Origin: Prochlorococcus sp. AG-442-M23
GTDB taxonomy: Bacteria > Cyanobacteriota > Cyanobacteriia > PCC-6307 > Cyanobiaceae
Direction: 5' to 3'
Assembly: GCA_003209655.1 (NCBI GenBank)
Contig: QCPW01000002.1
Location: forward strand, 155,904-219,903
DNA: 64,000 nt
Under the pieces are notes generated by a model. It saw only the letters and a program-made list of their open reading frames with translations. It made no database searches and had not been told where the DNA came from. Positions 32,920 to 44,769 of the stretch are shown one piece after another. The stretch's first letter is position 1. Each line of letters starts with the position of its first letter. The translations under genes and the position numbers were made by a program.

Positions 32920-34149
32920 TTATTTACAAGATTTCAAGTAATAAATATCACGTAATAATTTATAGGCTTTTTCTTTGTCAATATCATTAGAATTTTGGAT
33001 AATGCTTATAATTATTGGCTTTTCATTTTTATATAAAAAACCAGATAAAGCAAAGACATTTGAGAGAGTACCAGTTTTTCCAAAAAACTTTCCAGACAAT
33101 TCACTATTTACAAATGTATTAGCTAATGTTCCTCTTACTCCCATAATTGAGAGTGAAGATTGATAAGTTTGAAAATCGTTAGAATATCTCATTTTATCTA
33201 AAAACAATACAACTAACTTTGTAGTAATTTTATTTTTTCTAGACAATCCACTAGCATCTGCAAAGTATGTATTAGTTAATGGGAGCCCTTTATTTTCTAA
33301 CCATTTTTTCAATTTTATGTAGTCATTATCGTTCCATGTATTTGAAGCATTTTTAAAGAGAGATTCAGCTGTAAAATTATGACTTTCAGAATTTGTTAGA
33401 GTTAATAATGAAAGAATTGGAGTTGAATATATTTTATTTATCTCTTTAATATCTTTTAAATAAAATGTTTTTTTTGAATCAAAAAAATCTATATTTACTT
33501 TTGAATTTGGAAATTTATTTTTTAAATAGTTTTTAATAAAATTTTTTAAAGCATAAATATCTTCATATTTATTTTTATTACTTTCTATTGCCAGAGATGT
33601 AATTGGAGATCCATATTCGTAAAGTTTATCAGTATTTGTCCAACCATTAGGCCAATTTAATTTTGAATCAATTTCTACAATATTAAAGTTAATAATTTTA
33701 TTTTCTTTAACATTTGAAATTAGTTCGATTATATTTTCATAATTAAGATCTGGATCACCTTGACCGAGCAAATAATAATTGTTTTTATTTTTTTTAAATA
33801 AGGAAGTTTTTAAATTATTATTTAATTTATATTTACTTAAAACATAAGCTGAAGAGAATAATTTTTGATTTGATGCTGGCAACCTCGGAACTTCATCATT
33901 GTAGGAACTAATTATTGTGCCAAAATTATTGATAATTGATACACTAAAAGAATCATCAAGCGTTTGATTCAATAAAGCATCATAAGTAGGACATTTTTTA
34001 TTTTTAGTAATTATTCCAGGGAAATTAAAATAAATACTATTTAAAATAGTTATTTTCTTATTTGTTAGTAAATATCTTATTAAGAAGGGAGATATTACTA
34101 ATAAAATAAAAATTAAGAAAAATGAATAAATTTTTTTTATCACATTCAA
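32920..34149 (-). CDS. dacB: D-alanyl-D-alanine carboxypeptidase / penicillin-binding protein 4 family
   Basis: A 409-residue exported serine peptidase that trims peptidoglycan. One N-terminal membrane anchor (about 8-28) is followed by the three active-site motifs: SxxK as SNQK in RLPASNQKLFSS, SxN as SHN in TNSESHNFTAESLF and KTG in FFGKTGTLSN. The order and the large insertion after SxxK mark the PBP4/DacB class. It is the last gene of the dapF-desulfurase-DUF1995-dacB run, 1 base after the DUF1995 gene. Confidence 0.92.
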   Translation of the reverse strand: MNVIKKIYSFFLIFILLVISPFLIRYLLTNKKITILNSIYFNFPGIITKNKKCPTYDALLNQTLDDSFSVSIINNFGTIISSYNDEVPRLPASNQKLFSSAYVLSKYKLNNNLKTSLFKKNKNNYYLLGQGDPDLNYENIIELISNVKENKIINFNIVEIDSKLNWPNGWTNTDKLYEYGSPITSLAIESNKNKYEDIYALKNFIKNYLKNKFPNSKVNIDFFDSKKTFYLKDIKEINKIYSTPILSLLTLTNSESHNFTAESLFKNASNTWNDNDYIKLKKWLENKGLPLTNTYFADASGLSRKNKITTKLVVLFLDKMRYSNDFQTYQSSLSIMGVRGTLANTFVNSELSGKFFGKTGTLSNVFALSGFLYKNEKPIIISIIQNSNDIDKEKAYKLLRDIYYLKSCK

Positions 34150-34150
34150 T

Positions 34151-34777
34151 CTATAAATTTAAAAAAATAGATTCATTATCGGGTTTAATTTCAAATTCTT
34201 TTTTAAAAAAATATTTATTGTTTTCTTCCTTGAAAAGCAACCAGTTATTTGGATAAATATGCATAAGGGCAGCTTTATTTAAAGGCTGAAGAAAATAAAT
34301 ATTTTTCCATGTTTTGACAAAGGTTTTACGTCTCTCTCTAATAACGCTTCCTATACCAATATTTACATCTTCAAATTTTGGATTTAAAGAATAATGTGTT
34401 CCTTGATAATTATAAGACATAGGTTCAAATGAATCGAAATCATATGACTGAGGTAGTATCGATATCATTGCACTATCAATATTGTTTATATTATTTGATT
34501 CATTAAATGATTTAAAAGTAAAAATTTTATCTTTGATATCTGGATAGTCTCTTTGAGCCAAAGCCACAGCACCTTGATCAGCAAAAGTTATGAAAACATT
34601 ACTATTTTTAGCTAATATCTTGTAGATAGTTATTCCAATTCTGTTAAACTTCAATCCTTCAAAATTAAATTCAATAGTAAATCTTTTATTTGAATCTAAT
34701 AAACTTGGAATAATTGCATCCTCCATGTTCTTAAGAGATTCATTTAAATCTTTAGGTAGTCTGTAATTAGTTTCCAT
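34151..34777 (-). CDS. DUF1995 protein
   Basis: A 208-residue soluble protein that fits the DUF1995 pattern of cyanobacteria and plastids (N-terminal LPKDLNESLKNMEDAI..L.SNKRFTIEFNF, then a nucleotide-binding-like VFITFADQGAVALAQRD and the later VNIGIGSVIRERRKTF). Plant members such as LPA3 help photosystem II assembly, but the role of this bacterial form is unknown. Its ATG overlaps the stop of the cysteine desulfurase by one base. Confidence 0.75.
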   Translation of the reverse strand: METNYRLPKDLNESLKNMEDAIIPSLLDSNKRFTIEFNFEGLKFNRIGITIYKILAKNSNVFITFADQGAVALAQRDYPDIKDKIFTFKSFNESNNINNIDSAMISILPQSYDFDSFEPMSYNYQGTHYSLNPKFEDVNIGIGSVIRERRKTFVKTWKNIYFLQPLNKAALMHIYPNNWLLFKEENNKYFFKKEFEIKPDNESIFLNL

Positions 34778-35949
34778 TAAAATTTATAAATACATATTTG
34801 AATAAGTTCTAAAAATTTATCTATTTCTGACTTATTGTTTATTGAACCTAAACTAACACGAATATTTGAATATAGTTCATCATCTTTTAAACCAATATTT
34901 TTAAGTGTTGAGCTAGGTTTCCCAGATGAGCTTGAACAAGCACTTCCACTACTTATAGCTATTCTATTTTCTGACATGAAATTAACGATCTTATAGGCCC
35001 TTATAGGCTCAAATAGTTTATTTAATAGTAAAAAAGAAATATGATTGGGAAGCCTATGTTTAATACTACCCGTAATCTTTATGTGATTATTATCCTTAAT
35101 TTTTTGAAAAAAATAATTTTTAAGTTTATCAATGTTATTAGAAGGAAATTCAGTTATGTAATCATATAATTTTATTTTCCCTTTAATATTCTTTAATGAT
35201 TCATACATTCCAGCGATTAATGGCAAAGATTGGGTACCTTGTCTAATTGAATATTCCTGAGTAATTGATATGTCTTTATTTTTTAAAATTTGTCTAGAAT
35301 TTTCTCTTGTTAAAAGAATACCGATACCTTTTGGACCTCCAAATTTGTGAGCAGATAAACTTAAAAAATCACATTTAAGATTTTTCCAACTGAATATTCC
35401 ATTACTTAAAATTTGAGTTCCATCTAAATGGAACAATATATTTAATTCTTCACATTTTGAACCTATAAATTGAACAGGTTGTATTGTCCCAATTTCACTT
35501 TGTCCCCAAATAATTGATGCAAGCTTAGTCTCTTTAGTTAACATTTTATCGATATTAGAAATATTTAAAATTCCATCATTATTTACCTTCCATTCGAATA
35601 TATCCCAATTTTGTTTTCTTAGTTTATTAGCACAAATAATTGTTGCTTGATGTTCAACATTTGAAATAACAACTCTAGCATTTTTAAATTTCTCATAAAT
35701 ATTATTAAATACAATATTTGTTGATTCCGAGGAACCAGAAGTAAAAATTATATCCTCTGGTTCTGCTTCAAATATATAAGCAATTTCAGATCTAATTTTT
35801 TCAAGATATGTAGAGCATTTAATCCCTAGCTCATATGTAGATGATGGGTTATGCCAATAATTCCTATAAGTTGAATTTATTTTATTTAAAACATTCTCAG
35901 ATAATGGAGTTGTGGATGCATTATCTAAATAGATAAAATTATTTTCCAT
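34777..35949 (-). CDS. Cysteine desulfurase (NifS/IscS family)
   Basis: A 390-residue PLP enzyme that takes sulfur from cysteine for iron-sulfur clusters and thiolation. The PLP lysine lies in SLSAHKFGGPKGIG, the aspartate/His region in LFHLDGTQ, and the catalytic cysteine in SGSACSSSSGKPS on a long loop, as in class I (NifS/IscS) enzymes rather than SufS. Its N-terminal IYLDNASTTPLS is canonical. It is between dapF and the DUF1995 gene with one-base overlaps at both ends. Confidence 0.93.
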   Translation of the reverse strand: MENNFIYLDNASTTPLSENVLNKINSTYRNYWHNPSSTYELGIKCSTYLEKIRSEIAYIFEAEPEDIIFTSGSSESTNIVFNNIYEKFKNARVVISNVEHQATIICANKLRKQNWDIFEWKVNNDGILNISNIDKMLTKETKLASIIWGQSEIGTIQPVQFIGSKCEELNILFHLDGTQILSNGIFSWKNLKCDFLSLSAHKFGGPKGIGILLTRENSRQILKNKDISITQEYSIRQGTQSLPLIAGMYESLKNIKGKIKLYDYITEFPSNNIDKLKNYFFQKIKDNNHIKITGSIKHRLPNHISFLLLNKLFEPIRAYKIVNFMSENRIAISSGSACSSSSGKPSSTLKNIGLKDDELYSNIRVSLGSINNKSEIDKFLELIQICIYKF

Positions 35950-36809
35950 TAATTCACTAAAATTGATCCTGAGAAAACCTTTTTAGCATTACCGGTCATC
36001 ATGACTTCACAATCTTCTGTTGACCAATCAATTTTAAGATTACCTCCTGGTAAAGTTACTATGGTTTTTGAATTACAAAAGCCTAATTTATAAGCTGCCA
36101 CATGAATAGCACAGGCACCAGTTCCACAGGCTAAGGTTGGGCCTGCACCTCTTTCCCATACTTTTACTTTGATATTATCTCTATTTAAGATTTGACAAAA
36201 ATGAACATTAGTTTTTTCTGGAAATAATTCATTTTTTTCAAATATAGGCCCAAGTCTAGAAAGTTCAATTGACTCTAAATCTTGTAAAAAGAATATTAAA
36301 TGAGGATTTCCCATTCCTATGGCATAACCTTTGTTATTAAAATTCTTATCAATAAATTCATGTGAAGGAATTGAATTGATTTTTTTTTCAATTGTTGTTG
36401 GTATATTTTTACTATCTAAAATTGGAACTCCCATTTTTACTGTAATTTCATCATTTAAGTATTTTGCAATTTTTATACCTGCTTTAGTCTCAATTTTATA
36501 TTCTATATTTTTATTCTTCATTGAATCATTAACATGGAGATACTCAACTAAACACCTAATTCCGTTACCACACATTTGTGCTTCAGAGCCATCTGAATTA
36601 AAGATTATCATTTTTGCATAATTATCTTCATTAGGTTCTTCTATAAAAATCACACCATCTGCTCCAATACCAAATTGCCTGTTGCAAATTTTTTTTATAT
36701 CAAAAAATTTATTTGTCTTATAATTTTTATATAAATCATTTCCTCTGGAATCAATTACTACGAAATCATTTCCATTACCTTGATATTTTTCAAAAGTTAT
36801 ATTTTTCAT
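35949..36809 (-). CDS. dapF: Diaminopimelate epimerase
   Basis: A 286-residue enzyme converting LL- to meso-diaminopimelate for lysine and peptidoglycan. The two catalytic cysteines are visible: Cys80 in MCGNGIRC and the second in ACGTGACA. The two-fold domain repeat and length are typical. It is the first gene of the leftward operon with the desulfurase and is divergent from leuS. Confidence 0.96.
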   Translation of the reverse strand: MKNITFEKYQGNGNDFVVIDSRGNDLYKNYKTNKFFDIKKICNRQFGIGADGVIFIEEPNEDNYAKMIIFNSDGSEAQMCGNGIRCLVEYLHVNDSMKNKNIEYKIETKAGIKIAKYLNDEITVKMGVPILDSKNIPTTIEKKINSIPSHEFIDKNFNNKGYAIGMGNPHLIFFLQDLESIELSRLGPIFEKNELFPEKTNVHFCQILNRDNIKVKVWERGAGPTLACGTGACAIHVAAYKLGFCNSKTIVTLPGGNLKIDWSTEDCEVMMTGNAKKVFSGSILVN

Positions 36810-36916
36810 TTGTAGATAATATATTTTAAATTTTAATTATAAATTATTCCTTTTAACAATCTATTTCTATTTTATACAATGGATATTAAAATAATAATTT
36901 AACAAATAAAAATTAA

Positions 36917-39487
36917 GTGATTTCTCCCGATAAACAATATGAGGCTGATACCAATTTATATAATCCATCTGAAATAGAAAATAAATGGCAGTCAATATGG
37001 TCAGAAAACAAATTATATAAAACCAATGAATTAACTGAGAATAGCGATAAATTTTATGCCTTATCAATGTTCCCCTACCCTTCAGGTAATCTTCATATGG
37101 GACATGTTAGGAATTATGTTATTACAGACTTAATAGCTCGGTTTCAAAGATTTAAGGGTAAATCTGTTTTGCATCCAATGGGTTGGGACGCTTTTGGTTT
37201 ACCTGCTGAGAATGCTGCGATTGAAAGAGGAATTAGTCCAAGTGTCTGGACTAAAAAAAATATTTCTCATATGAAGTCACAATTAAAGCTTTTGGGACTA
37301 TCAGTTGATTGGGATAGGGAATTTGCGACCTGTGATGAAAATTACTATATTTGGACACAATATCTATTTTTAGAGTTATACAAGGCAGGTCTTGTATATC
37401 AAAAGGAATCAGAAGTTAATTGGGATCCGGTAGATAATACAGTCTTAGCGAATGAACAAGTTGACTCTGAGGGTAAATCCTGGAGATCTGGGGCAATAGT
37501 TGAAAAGAAATTATTAAAGCAATGGTTTTTAAGGATTACCAATTATGCAGATGAGTTATTAAAGGATTTAGAAAAATTAGATAACTGGCCAGAAAGAGTA
37601 AAAATAATGCAAGATAATTGGATTGGTAAGTCAATTGGTACAAATATTAATTTCAATATCATTAGTAATCCAGAAGATAAAATAACTGTATTCACAACAA
37701 GAGCAGATACTTTATTTGGAGTTACATATTTAGCAATTTCTGTTAATAATTCATTAATTAAAAATATTTCTGATGAGGCAATCTTACAAGATATAGATAA
37801 ACTAAAACAATATCTAAATAAAAATAAAAACAATGAACTTGAAAAAATTGGAATAAAAACCAACTTAATAGCTATAAATCCAATTAATTCTGAACCTATA
37901 CCTATTTGGGTTGCAAGTTATGTTCTTGATGAATATGGTACAGGAGCTGTTATGGGTGTACCAGCTCATGATCTAAGGGATTTTGAATTTGCTAGGAAAA
38001 ACAATATTGATATTAAACAAGTGATAATAAAGGATAAAAGCGAACTATTTAACGAGCTTGATAATGCTTATTTAGAAAATGGATATCTTATTAATTCAAA
38101 TCAATATGATGGTATAGCAAATACTATTGCTAAATTAAAAATTTCAGAGGAGGGTGTAAATAATGGATGGGCCGAAAATAAGATCCAATATCGTTTAAGA
38201 GATTGGTTAATATCTAGACAAAGATATTGGGGATGTCCAATACCCATAGTTAATTGCAAAAAATGTGGATCTGTTCCTTTAAACCAAACGGAATTGCCTG
38301 TTTCCTTACCAAAAGATATAGAAATCTCTGCTAATAAGATTAATGCTTTAGGTGAGAATAATAATTGGATAAATACAACATGTCCAAAATGTGGAATAGC
38401 GGCAAGAAAAGAAACTGATACTATGGACACTTTCATGTGTTCATCTTGGTATTTTTTAAGATATCCATCTTCAAAATGTTCAACTAAACCATTTGAAAAG
38501 ATAGAAATTAATAAGTGGTTGCCTGTAGATCAATATGTTGGAGGAGTAGAGCATGCAATCTTGCATTTGTTATATGCAAGATTTTTCACTAAAGCCTTGC
38601 GTGATAATGAACTTTTTGAAATTGATGAACCATTCAAAAAACTATTAACGCAAGGAATGGTTCAGGCAGCAGCCTATAAAAACAATAAAACTGGTAAATA
38701 TATTTCACCTTCCGATATTACTGACCTATCAAATCCTACAGATCCAATTGACAATTCTAAACTCGAAGTTCTTTTCGAGAAGATGTCTAAGTCAAAATAT
38801 AATGGAATAGACCCTGAATCAGTAATAAAAAAATATGGGGCAGATACAGCAAGAATGTTTATATTATTTAAAGCACCACCAGAAAAAGATTTAGAATGGG
38901 GAGATACAGATGTTGAAGGACAATTTAGATTTTTAAGTAGGATTTGGAAGCTTTATATAAATTGTTCAAAAGATATAAATAGTAAAAGTAAGTTCTATCC
39001 AGATAAAGAAAAATCTTTAATTAAGTCAATGAACATTGCTATAAAAGAAATCTCAAATGACATATTAAATAACCAATTTAATACTGCGATTTCAGAACTA
39101 ATGAAGTTTTATAATTCATTATCAAATTCCATTAATGACGTAAACAATAATTTAAAAAAAGAGGCTTTAAAAACATTTTGCATTTTGTTGGCTCCATTTG
39201 CACCTCATATTGCAGAAGAAATATGGCATCTTATAGGTTTTAAAAATTCTGTGCATTTAGAACACTGGCCTTCCTTTAATGCCGAAGCACTAAAGGAAGA
39301 TTCATATGAACTAGTGATACAAGTGAATGGAAAAGTTAGAGATAAAGTTAATATTAATAATGATATGAATGAAGATCAAATTAAAGAATTGACTCTTAAA
39401 AGGCTTAACATATTAAAGTGGACTCAGGATAAGGAAATAAGAAAAATAATTATAGTTAAAGGAAAAATTATTAATATTGTTGTTTAA
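36917..39487 (+). CDS. leuS: Leucyl-tRNA synthetase
   Basis: An 856-residue class I synthetase. HIGH appears as HMGH ([12 protein letters not shown]), KMSKS as KMSKSKYNG, the editing domain is present ([28 protein letters not shown]) and a zinc region with two CxxC-like pairs (CKKCGS and CPKCG). The start is GTG at 36917; bacterial LeuS normally begins close to the [11 protein letters not shown] motif seen at about 15. Its stop shares a TTAA with the convergent pgi stop. Confidence 0.96.
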   Translation: MISPDKQYEADTNLYNPSEIENKWQSIWSENKLYKTNELTENSDKFYALSMFPYPSGNLHMGHVRNYVITDLIARFQRFKGKSVLHPMGWDAFGLPAENAAIERGISPSVWTKKNISHMKSQLKLLGLSVDWDREFATCDENYYIWTQYLFLELYKAGLVYQKESEVNWDPVDNTVLANEQVDSEGKSWRSGAIVEKKLLKQWFLRITNYADELLKDLEKLDNWPERVKIMQDNWIGKSIGTNINFNIISNPEDKITVFTTRADTLFGVTYLAISVNNSLIKNISDEAILQDIDKLKQYLNKNKNNELEKIGIKTNLIAINPINSEPIPIWVASYVLDEYGTGAVMGVPAHDLRDFEFARKNNIDIKQVIIKDKSELFNELDNAYLENGYLINSNQYDGIANTIAKLKISEEGVNNGWAENKIQYRLRDWLISRQRYWGCPIPIVNCKKCGSVPLNQTELPVSLPKDIEISANKINALGENNNWINTTCPKCGIAARKETDTMDTFMCSSWYFLRYPSSKCSTKPFEKIEINKWLPVDQYVGGVEHAILHLLYARFFTKALRDNELFEIDEPFKKLLTQGMVQAAAYKNNKTGKYISPSDITDLSNPTDPIDNSKLEVLFEKMSKSKYNGIDPESVIKKYGADTARMFILFKAPPEKDLEWGDTDVEGQFRFLSRIWKLYINCSKDINSKSKFYPDKEKSLIKSMNIAIKEISNDILNNQFNTAISELMKFYNSLSNSINDVNNNLKKEALKTFCILLAPFAPHIAEEIWHLIGFKNSVHLEHWPSFNAEALKEDSYELVIQVNGKVRDKVNINNDMNEDQIKELTLKRLNILKWTQDKEIRKIIIVKGKIINIVV

Positions 39488-41067
39488 GAATTTGTTTTTT
39501 GAATGACTAATGAATTTGGATTTGACCAATCGCCCTTAACTAAATAATCATCATTACCGAAACACATTTCACGGAGTATGAAAAATATAGGTTCACTTAC
39601 TGAATTATCAAATAATGTTGTTATGTCCTTTATAGAATATTCCCCTCCATCGTCTAGTAAATTACTTACTTTTTGTTGATACTCAATAATATTTGCTGCT
39701 GCTTTCTTTCCAGCTTCAACTCCAGGTTGATCATATGCATTTATATTTACCATTTCAGCGTAGAAGGATACAGCCCTCTCAAATAAAGCGATTAAGGCAC
39801 CTAGAGAAAAACAATTTAATTTTTCTAATGTGATAGTGATACTTTGTCTGTTTTCACTAGATAGTGCTGATCTGGTTCCTTGCAAAAAACCAGAAAGATA
39901 TTCTTTAGGATTCTCTTTATCATCAAAAATATTAGTAGATGGAGAATCTAATAATTCTATAAAAATACAAAAGAAATTATCAATTCCATCTCTCAGTTGC
40001 TGAACATAAGCATGTTGATCTGTAGATCCTTTATTACCAAAAACGGAAATACCTTGATTAACTACTTCACCATTCCTATCAAATTTCTTACCTAATGATT
40101 CCATAACTAATTGCTGAAGATATTTACTAAATACCTGTAACCTATCTCTATAAGGTAATACGACCATATCTCTCTTTCCAACACCATTCCCAGTTAAATA
40201 CCATGCAGATGATAATAATGCTGCGGGATTATTTTTAAAATCACTTATACGTGTGGCATCATCCATTAATGATGCACCTTTAATAAATTCAAATATATTT
40301 TCATTAATAAGAGCTAATGGAAGTAATCCTACAGAGCTTGTGATACTCGTTCTACCTCCAACCCAATCTTGTAAATTAAATATTTTTAACCAATTTTCAG
40401 AGGTTGCTTTTTTAAATAATTTACTATCTTTCATAGTTATAGCTATAGCATTGGAATTCCATTCAAGAGAATTATTTTCGCAATGACTTTTAATAATTTC
40501 CATAGCAATTCTAGGTTCGGGCGTACCACCTGATTTACTTACTACTACAAATAATGTGGTTGATAATTTTTCAGATAACTCTTCTAACTTTTCGCTAATT
40601 AAAAAAGGATCAACATTATCGATATAAGAAAAATTTAAGCCTTTAGAGCACTTCTGTAGTGACTCTGTAATAAGTAATGGGCCTAAACCACTTCCACCAA
40701 TTCCTATCCAAAGAACATCAGTATATTTCTGATTATTTATATTGTTAATATCTCCATTTAAAATTTGTTTTCCAAATTCAGAGATTGCATTAATATCTGC
40801 GCTAATTTCCTCTCCTATTTTTGAAGATGGAGAAATTGATGGATTTCTAAGCCAATAATGTCCAACTTGTCTATTTTCATCAATATTTGAGATTGCACCA
40901 TTTTCTAATTCTTTTATTGATGAAAATACATCTATAAATTTCTCTTCTAAATTTTTTATCTCTTTACTAGTGAAATTAATTTTGCTTATGTCTAACCAAA
41001 TATTTAATTTTTTATCAAACCAAAGATAATTACAAAATTTGTCCCAACTTTCAAAATCTTTATTCAT
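39484..41067 (-). CDS. pgi: Glucose-6-phosphate isomerase
   Basis: A 527-residue isomerase between glucose-6-phosphate and fructose-6-phosphate, used in glycogen metabolism and the pentose phosphate cycles. Motifs include [24 protein letters not shown], the second signature around [11 protein letters not shown] and GVEAGKKAA near the C-terminus. Length matches cyanobacterial Pgi. It converges on leuS, the two stop codons overlapping in TTAA. Confidence 0.96.
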   Translation of the reverse strand: MNKDFESWDKFCNYLWFDKKLNIWLDISKINFTSKEIKNLEEKFIDVFSSIKELENGAISNIDENRQVGHYWLRNPSISPSSKIGEEISADINAISEFGKQILNGDINNINNQKYTDVLWIGIGGSGLGPLLITESLQKCSKGLNFSYIDNVDPFLISEKLEELSEKLSTTLFVVVSKSGGTPEPRIAMEIIKSHCENNSLEWNSNAIAITMKDSKLFKKATSENWLKIFNLQDWVGGRTSITSSVGLLPLALINENIFEFIKGASLMDDATRISDFKNNPAALLSSAWYLTGNGVGKRDMVVLPYRDRLQVFSKYLQQLVMESLGKKFDRNGEVVNQGISVFGNKGSTDQHAYVQQLRDGIDNFFCIFIELLDSPSTNIFDDKENPKEYLSGFLQGTRSALSSENRQSITITLEKLNCFSLGALIALFERAVSFYAEMVNINAYDQPGVEAGKKAAANIIEYQQKVSNLLDDGGEYSIKDITTLFDNSVSEPIFFILREMCFGNDDYLVKGDWSNPNSLVIQKTNS

Positions 41068-41251
41068 TTTATATTTTTGATTTTCTTAATTTTTCTTATT
41101 ATATCTAGTTTAATGTAAGTCAATCCTAATCATTTCAAATTATTTAGTTATATTATTTTTAGATAATATTGTTTGTGAATTTAAATAAATAATATTAGGG
41201 GTTTTAATTATTTATATCTCAATTATTATTCAAATAAAAAAATATCAAATT
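41068..41251. other. Intergenic promoter region between pgi and purN
   Basis: A 184-base AT-rich gap that must hold the divergent promoters of pgi and purN. TATATTATTTTTAGATAATATTG contains several possible -10 boxes. No gene, RNA or repeat is seen. Confidence 0.3.
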
Positions 41252-41908
41252 TTGGATAATTCATTCGATTTTTTAATCTCTCCTAATATTTTAAAACCAA
41301 AGAGATTTTCACCAAAATTAAGAATTGCGATTTTAGCTTCTGGTGAAGGTTCAAATTTTCAAGAATTGATTTACCTATCTAAATCCAATAAATTGGATAT
41401 TGACATAAAAATTTTAATCTCAAATAGACCAGAAGCTGGTTGCATATTAAAAGCTAAAAAGTCTAATATTTGCTTCAAGATAATTAAAAACTCTGATTAT
41501 GAAAAAAAGGAATCTTTTGAGAATGAAATTATAAATACAATTAAAAAAACCGACGTGGAGCTTATTGTTATGGCAGGTTGGATGAAAATAATGTCTTCGA
41601 AATTTGTTAATGAATTTAAAAATAAAATTATAAATATACATCCATCTCTGCTTCCATCTTTTAAAGGTAATAATGCAATTAATGAAGCAATGAGTTGTTG
41701 TTCTAAGATTACAGGTTGTTCTGTACATTTTGTAGAACCAGAAGTTGATAGCGGGAGATTAATTATGCAGGCAGCTTTATCTATTACTAATGAAGACAAT
41801 TTAGAAACTTTAAGTAAGAAAATACATTTCTTGGAACACAAAATACTTCCACTATCAATTTCTCAAGCTGGATTTATGCTTAGAAATGATCTTAAGGATA
41901 ATGATTAG
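41252..41908 (+). CDS. purN: Phosphoribosylglycinamide formyltransferase
   Basis: A 218-residue GAR transformylase of purine synthesis that uses 10-formyltetrahydrofolate. It has AILASGEGSNFQELI at the N-terminus (after about 25 extra residues), VMAGWMKIMS and the catalytic NIHPSLLPSFKG...GCSVHFVEPEVDSGRLIMQ carrying the Asn/His/Asp triad. The TTG start at 41252 is the track choice; no strong ribosome-binding site is evident, so the start is uncertain. It overlaps the convergent argC by 17 bases. Confidence 0.93.
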   Translation: MDNSFDFLISPNILKPKRFSPKLRIAILASGEGSNFQELIYLSKSNKLDIDIKILISNRPEAGCILKAKKSNICFKIIKNSDYEKKESFENEIINTIKKTDVELIVMAGWMKIMSSKFVNEFKNKIINIHPSLLPSFKGNNAINEAMSCCSKITGCSVHFVEPEVDSGRLIMQAALSITNEDNLETLSKKIHFLEHKILPLSISQAGFMLRNDLKDND

Positions 41909-42947
41909 TCATTTCAAGTCCTTCATTTATTGGTATTCCAGATAAAAGATTAAGATTTTGAATGGCTTGGCCTGTTTGACCTTTAATTAAATTATCTATT
42001 ACAGATAATATTATAATTCTTCCATTTCTATTATCGACCTTAACAGATATATGGATTTCATTTGTATTCTTTACCCATTTGGTTGAAGGATAAATATCAA
42101 CAGGTAAAACCTTGATATTTGAATGATTTCTATAGAAGTTATCTAATAGAATTTGACAATCAGATGAGGTTAAGCCTGGATCTCTTAATCTTCCATATAT
42201 AGTCGAATGCATACCTCTTACTATTGGTATTAAATGCGGTGTAAATAGTAATTCAATATCATGACCTGATATTAAACTTGCAATTTGTTCTATTTCAGAA
42301 GTATGCCTGTGATTTATCAATCCATATGCAGAAAGAGCATCTCCGCATTCTGAAAATAATAATTTTTGATTTGGGTCTCTTCCTCCACCTGAAGTTCCAC
42401 TTTTTGAATCAATTACAATACCTTCATTATCAATAATCCCTTGCGATAGAAATGGAATCAGAGGAATTAGAGCTGATGTAGGGTAACAGCCAGGACATGC
42501 AATTAATCTTGCTTTAGAAATATCATTTTTGTTAATTTCAGGAAGACCATAAACTGCCTCGTTACACAAATCATCATCATTTCTTTCATATCTAGCAGCC
42601 TCATTGGAATAGACTTTTTTCCATTGATCTAAGGATTTATATCTATAATCTGCTGACAGGTCTATTACTTTAACACCCTTTTCTAGTAAACCTCTAGTTA
42701 AAGTAGAAGAAATTCCATTAGGTAAGCAAAGTAATGCAACATTAGCTTTATTAGCAATACTTTCAATGGATATTTTTTCAATAAAAATATCCGATTCTAG
42801 ATTTATAAATGGGAAATTATCACTCCATTTTGATCCTGATGTTTTATTACCACCTAGATATGTGATTTTATAATTTTTATTATCTTTCAATAAATTTACT
42901 GCTTGTATTCCGCCGTATCCAGTAGCACCAAGTATTGCAACATTCAT
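41892..42947 (-). CDS. argC: N-acetyl-gamma-glutamyl-phosphate reductase
   Basis: A 351-residue NADPH-dependent enzyme of arginine synthesis. It begins VAILGATGYGG (nucleotide-binding loop), contains the catalytic cysteine in IACPGCYPTSALIPL and the histidine-bearing HRHTSEIEQ and LIPIVRGMHSTIYG segments. Length normal. It converges on purN with a 17-base coding overlap and is divergent from ribBA. Confidence 0.96.
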   Translation of the reverse strand: MNVAILGATGYGGIQAVNLLKDNKNYKITYLGGNKTSGSKWSDNFPFINLESDIFIEKISIESIANKANVALLCLPNGISSTLTRGLLEKGVKVIDLSADYRYKSLDQWKKVYSNEAARYERNDDDLCNEAVYGLPEINKNDISKARLIACPGCYPTSALIPLIPFLSQGIIDNEGIVIDSKSGTSGGGRDPNQKLLFSECGDALSAYGLINHRHTSEIEQIASLISGHDIELLFTPHLIPIVRGMHSTIYGRLRDPGLTSSDCQILLDNFYRNHSNIKVLPVDIYPSTKWVKNTNEIHISVKVDNRNGRIIILSVIDNLIKGQTGQAIQNLNLLSGIPINEGLEMTNHYP

Positions 42948-43035
42948 ATCTTTTTATTGGCAGTCTTTAAGTTAGGATTATAAGTGTTTAGATAAATAAT
43001 ACTGAAAACACTTTTTTCTATATTGAATAGTAATA

Positions 43036-44769
43036 ATGAAAGAAACAAGTCCCAAATCAAATAATGGAACACTTTTGGACAATAATGAAGATTTTAAAAT
43101 AGAGTTTGATCCTATAAGTGACGCATTAGCTGCTATTAGAAATGGAGAATGTATAATTGTTGTTGATGACGAGAGAAGGGAAAATGAAGGAGATTTAATC
43201 TGTGCGGCACAGTTCGCAACTCCTCAACAAATCAATTTTATGGCTACAGAGGGAAGAGGACTAATATGTTTAGCAATGCAAGGCGACAAGTTAGATGCAT
43301 TAGATCTCCCTCTAATGGTTGACAGAAATACAGATGAAAATCAAACTGCTTTTACTATTTCTATAGATGCAGGTCCAGAGAATAATGTTACTACTGGAAT
43401 ATCAGCTGAAGATAGAGCTAAGACTATACAAGTTGCAATCAACCCTTCAACTAAGCCAGAGGATTTACGACGACCTGGACACATATTTCCATTAAGAGCT
43501 AAAAAGGGTGGGGTACTAAAAAGGGCAGGTCATACTGAAGCAGCTGTTGATATTGCTTCAATGTCTGGACTATATCCTGCAGGTGTTATTTGCGAAATTC
43601 AAAATGCGGATGGTTCTATGTCTAGACTTCCTCAACTTAAGGAATATGCAAAAGAATGGGGGATGAAGTTAATATCTATTGCAGACCTTATTAGTTATAG
43701 ATTTCAAACTGAAAGATTTGTATTTAGAAAATCTGATGCTGTCCTCCCAAGTATTTTTGGTAATTTCAAAGCTTATGGTTATGAAAACGAACTTGATGGT
43801 TCTGAACATATTGCACTAGTTAAACAAAAGTCAAATAAATTAAGTGAACCAGTTTTAGTAAGAATGCATTCAGAATGCTTAACAGGAGATGCTTTTGGAT
43901 CATTAAGATGTGATTGTAGACCACAACTAGAAGCTGCATTATCCAGAATTGAAAAAGAAGAGGAGGGTGTAGTTGTCTATTTAAGACAGGAAGGAAGAGG
44001 TATTGGTTTGATAAATAAATTAAAAGCTTACAGCTTGCAAGATGGTGGATTAGATACTGTGGAAGCAAATGAAAAATTAGGTTTTCCAGCAGATTTAAGG
44101 AATTACGGTGTTGGAGCTCAAATCTTATCTGATCTAGGAATTAAAAAGCTGAAACTTTTAACCAATAATCCAAGGAAGATAGCTGGATTAGGTGGTTATG
44201 GAATAGAGGTTACAGAGAGAGTACCATTAGTAATTTGTCCTAGTGATCATAATGCTGAATATTTAAATGTAAAAAGGAATAAGCTTGGTCACATGTTAGA
44301 CGAAGAAAAATTTGACGCTAGAAACATAGATCCATACATAGCTATATTCCTTGATGGTGAATATAAATCAATTGATTTAGTTCCAATTAAAAATAAAGCT
44401 TTTGAGTTTTGCAACGATAATCAGATAAATATAATTTTAGAAAGCTCACCCAGATTACAAGCTTTTTGGAATAGGCCAAAATTAGTTTGGAGAATATTGC
44501 ATGATAAAAAAAGGGACGATTTTACAATAAATGATAATGAAATTAAAAAGATAGAAATCTTTATTCAGTTGCTATCAGAATATAGTAAGAGCTCAAAAGT
44601 TGGAATTATCGTATCAAAAAATCTTGAACAAGCATTACACCCAAAAAACAGTATTAAATTGAAAAAAACAAAATTTTCGGCAAATAACGAAATTTTGTAT
44701 TCATCCACAAGGAAATTTAATCTTGATAGAGAAACCTTCAGTATTATATTTGATAAAACTTTATCCTAA
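43036..44769 (+). CDS. ribBA: Bifunctional DHBP synthase / GTP cyclohydrolase II
   Basis: A 577-residue protein that makes both precursors of riboflavin. The N-terminal half is 3,4-dihydroxy-2-butanone-4-phosphate synthase ([36 protein letters not shown]). The second is GTP cyclohydrolase II with zinc cysteines in [17 protein letters not shown] and RQEGRGIGL. About 150 further residues of unassigned sequence follow, as in other cyanobacterial RibBA proteins. The final codons overlap the stop of the convergent cyclophilin gene (CTAA). Confidence 0.96.
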   Translation: MKETSPKSNNGTLLDNNEDFKIEFDPISDALAAIRNGECIIVVDDERRENEGDLICAAQFATPQQINFMATEGRGLICLAMQGDKLDALDLPLMVDRNTDENQTAFTISIDAGPENNVTTGISAEDRAKTIQVAINPSTKPEDLRRPGHIFPLRAKKGGVLKRAGHTEAAVDIASMSGLYPAGVICEIQNADGSMSRLPQLKEYAKEWGMKLISIADLISYRFQTERFVFRKSDAVLPSIFGNFKAYGYENELDGSEHIALVKQKSNKLSEPVLVRMHSECLTGDAFGSLRCDCRPQLEAALSRIEKEEEGVVVYLRQEGRGIGLINKLKAYSLQDGGLDTVEANEKLGFPADLRNYGVGAQILSDLGIKKLKLLTNNPRKIAGLGGYGIEVTERVPLVICPSDHNAEYLNVKRNKLGHMLDEEKFDARNIDPYIAIFLDGEYKSIDLVPIKNKAFEFCNDNQINIILESSPRLQAFWNRPKLVWRILHDKKRDDFTINDNEIKKIEIFIQLLSEYSKSSKVGIIVSKNLEQALHPKNSIKLKKTKFSANNEILYSSTRKFNLDRETFSIIFDKTLS

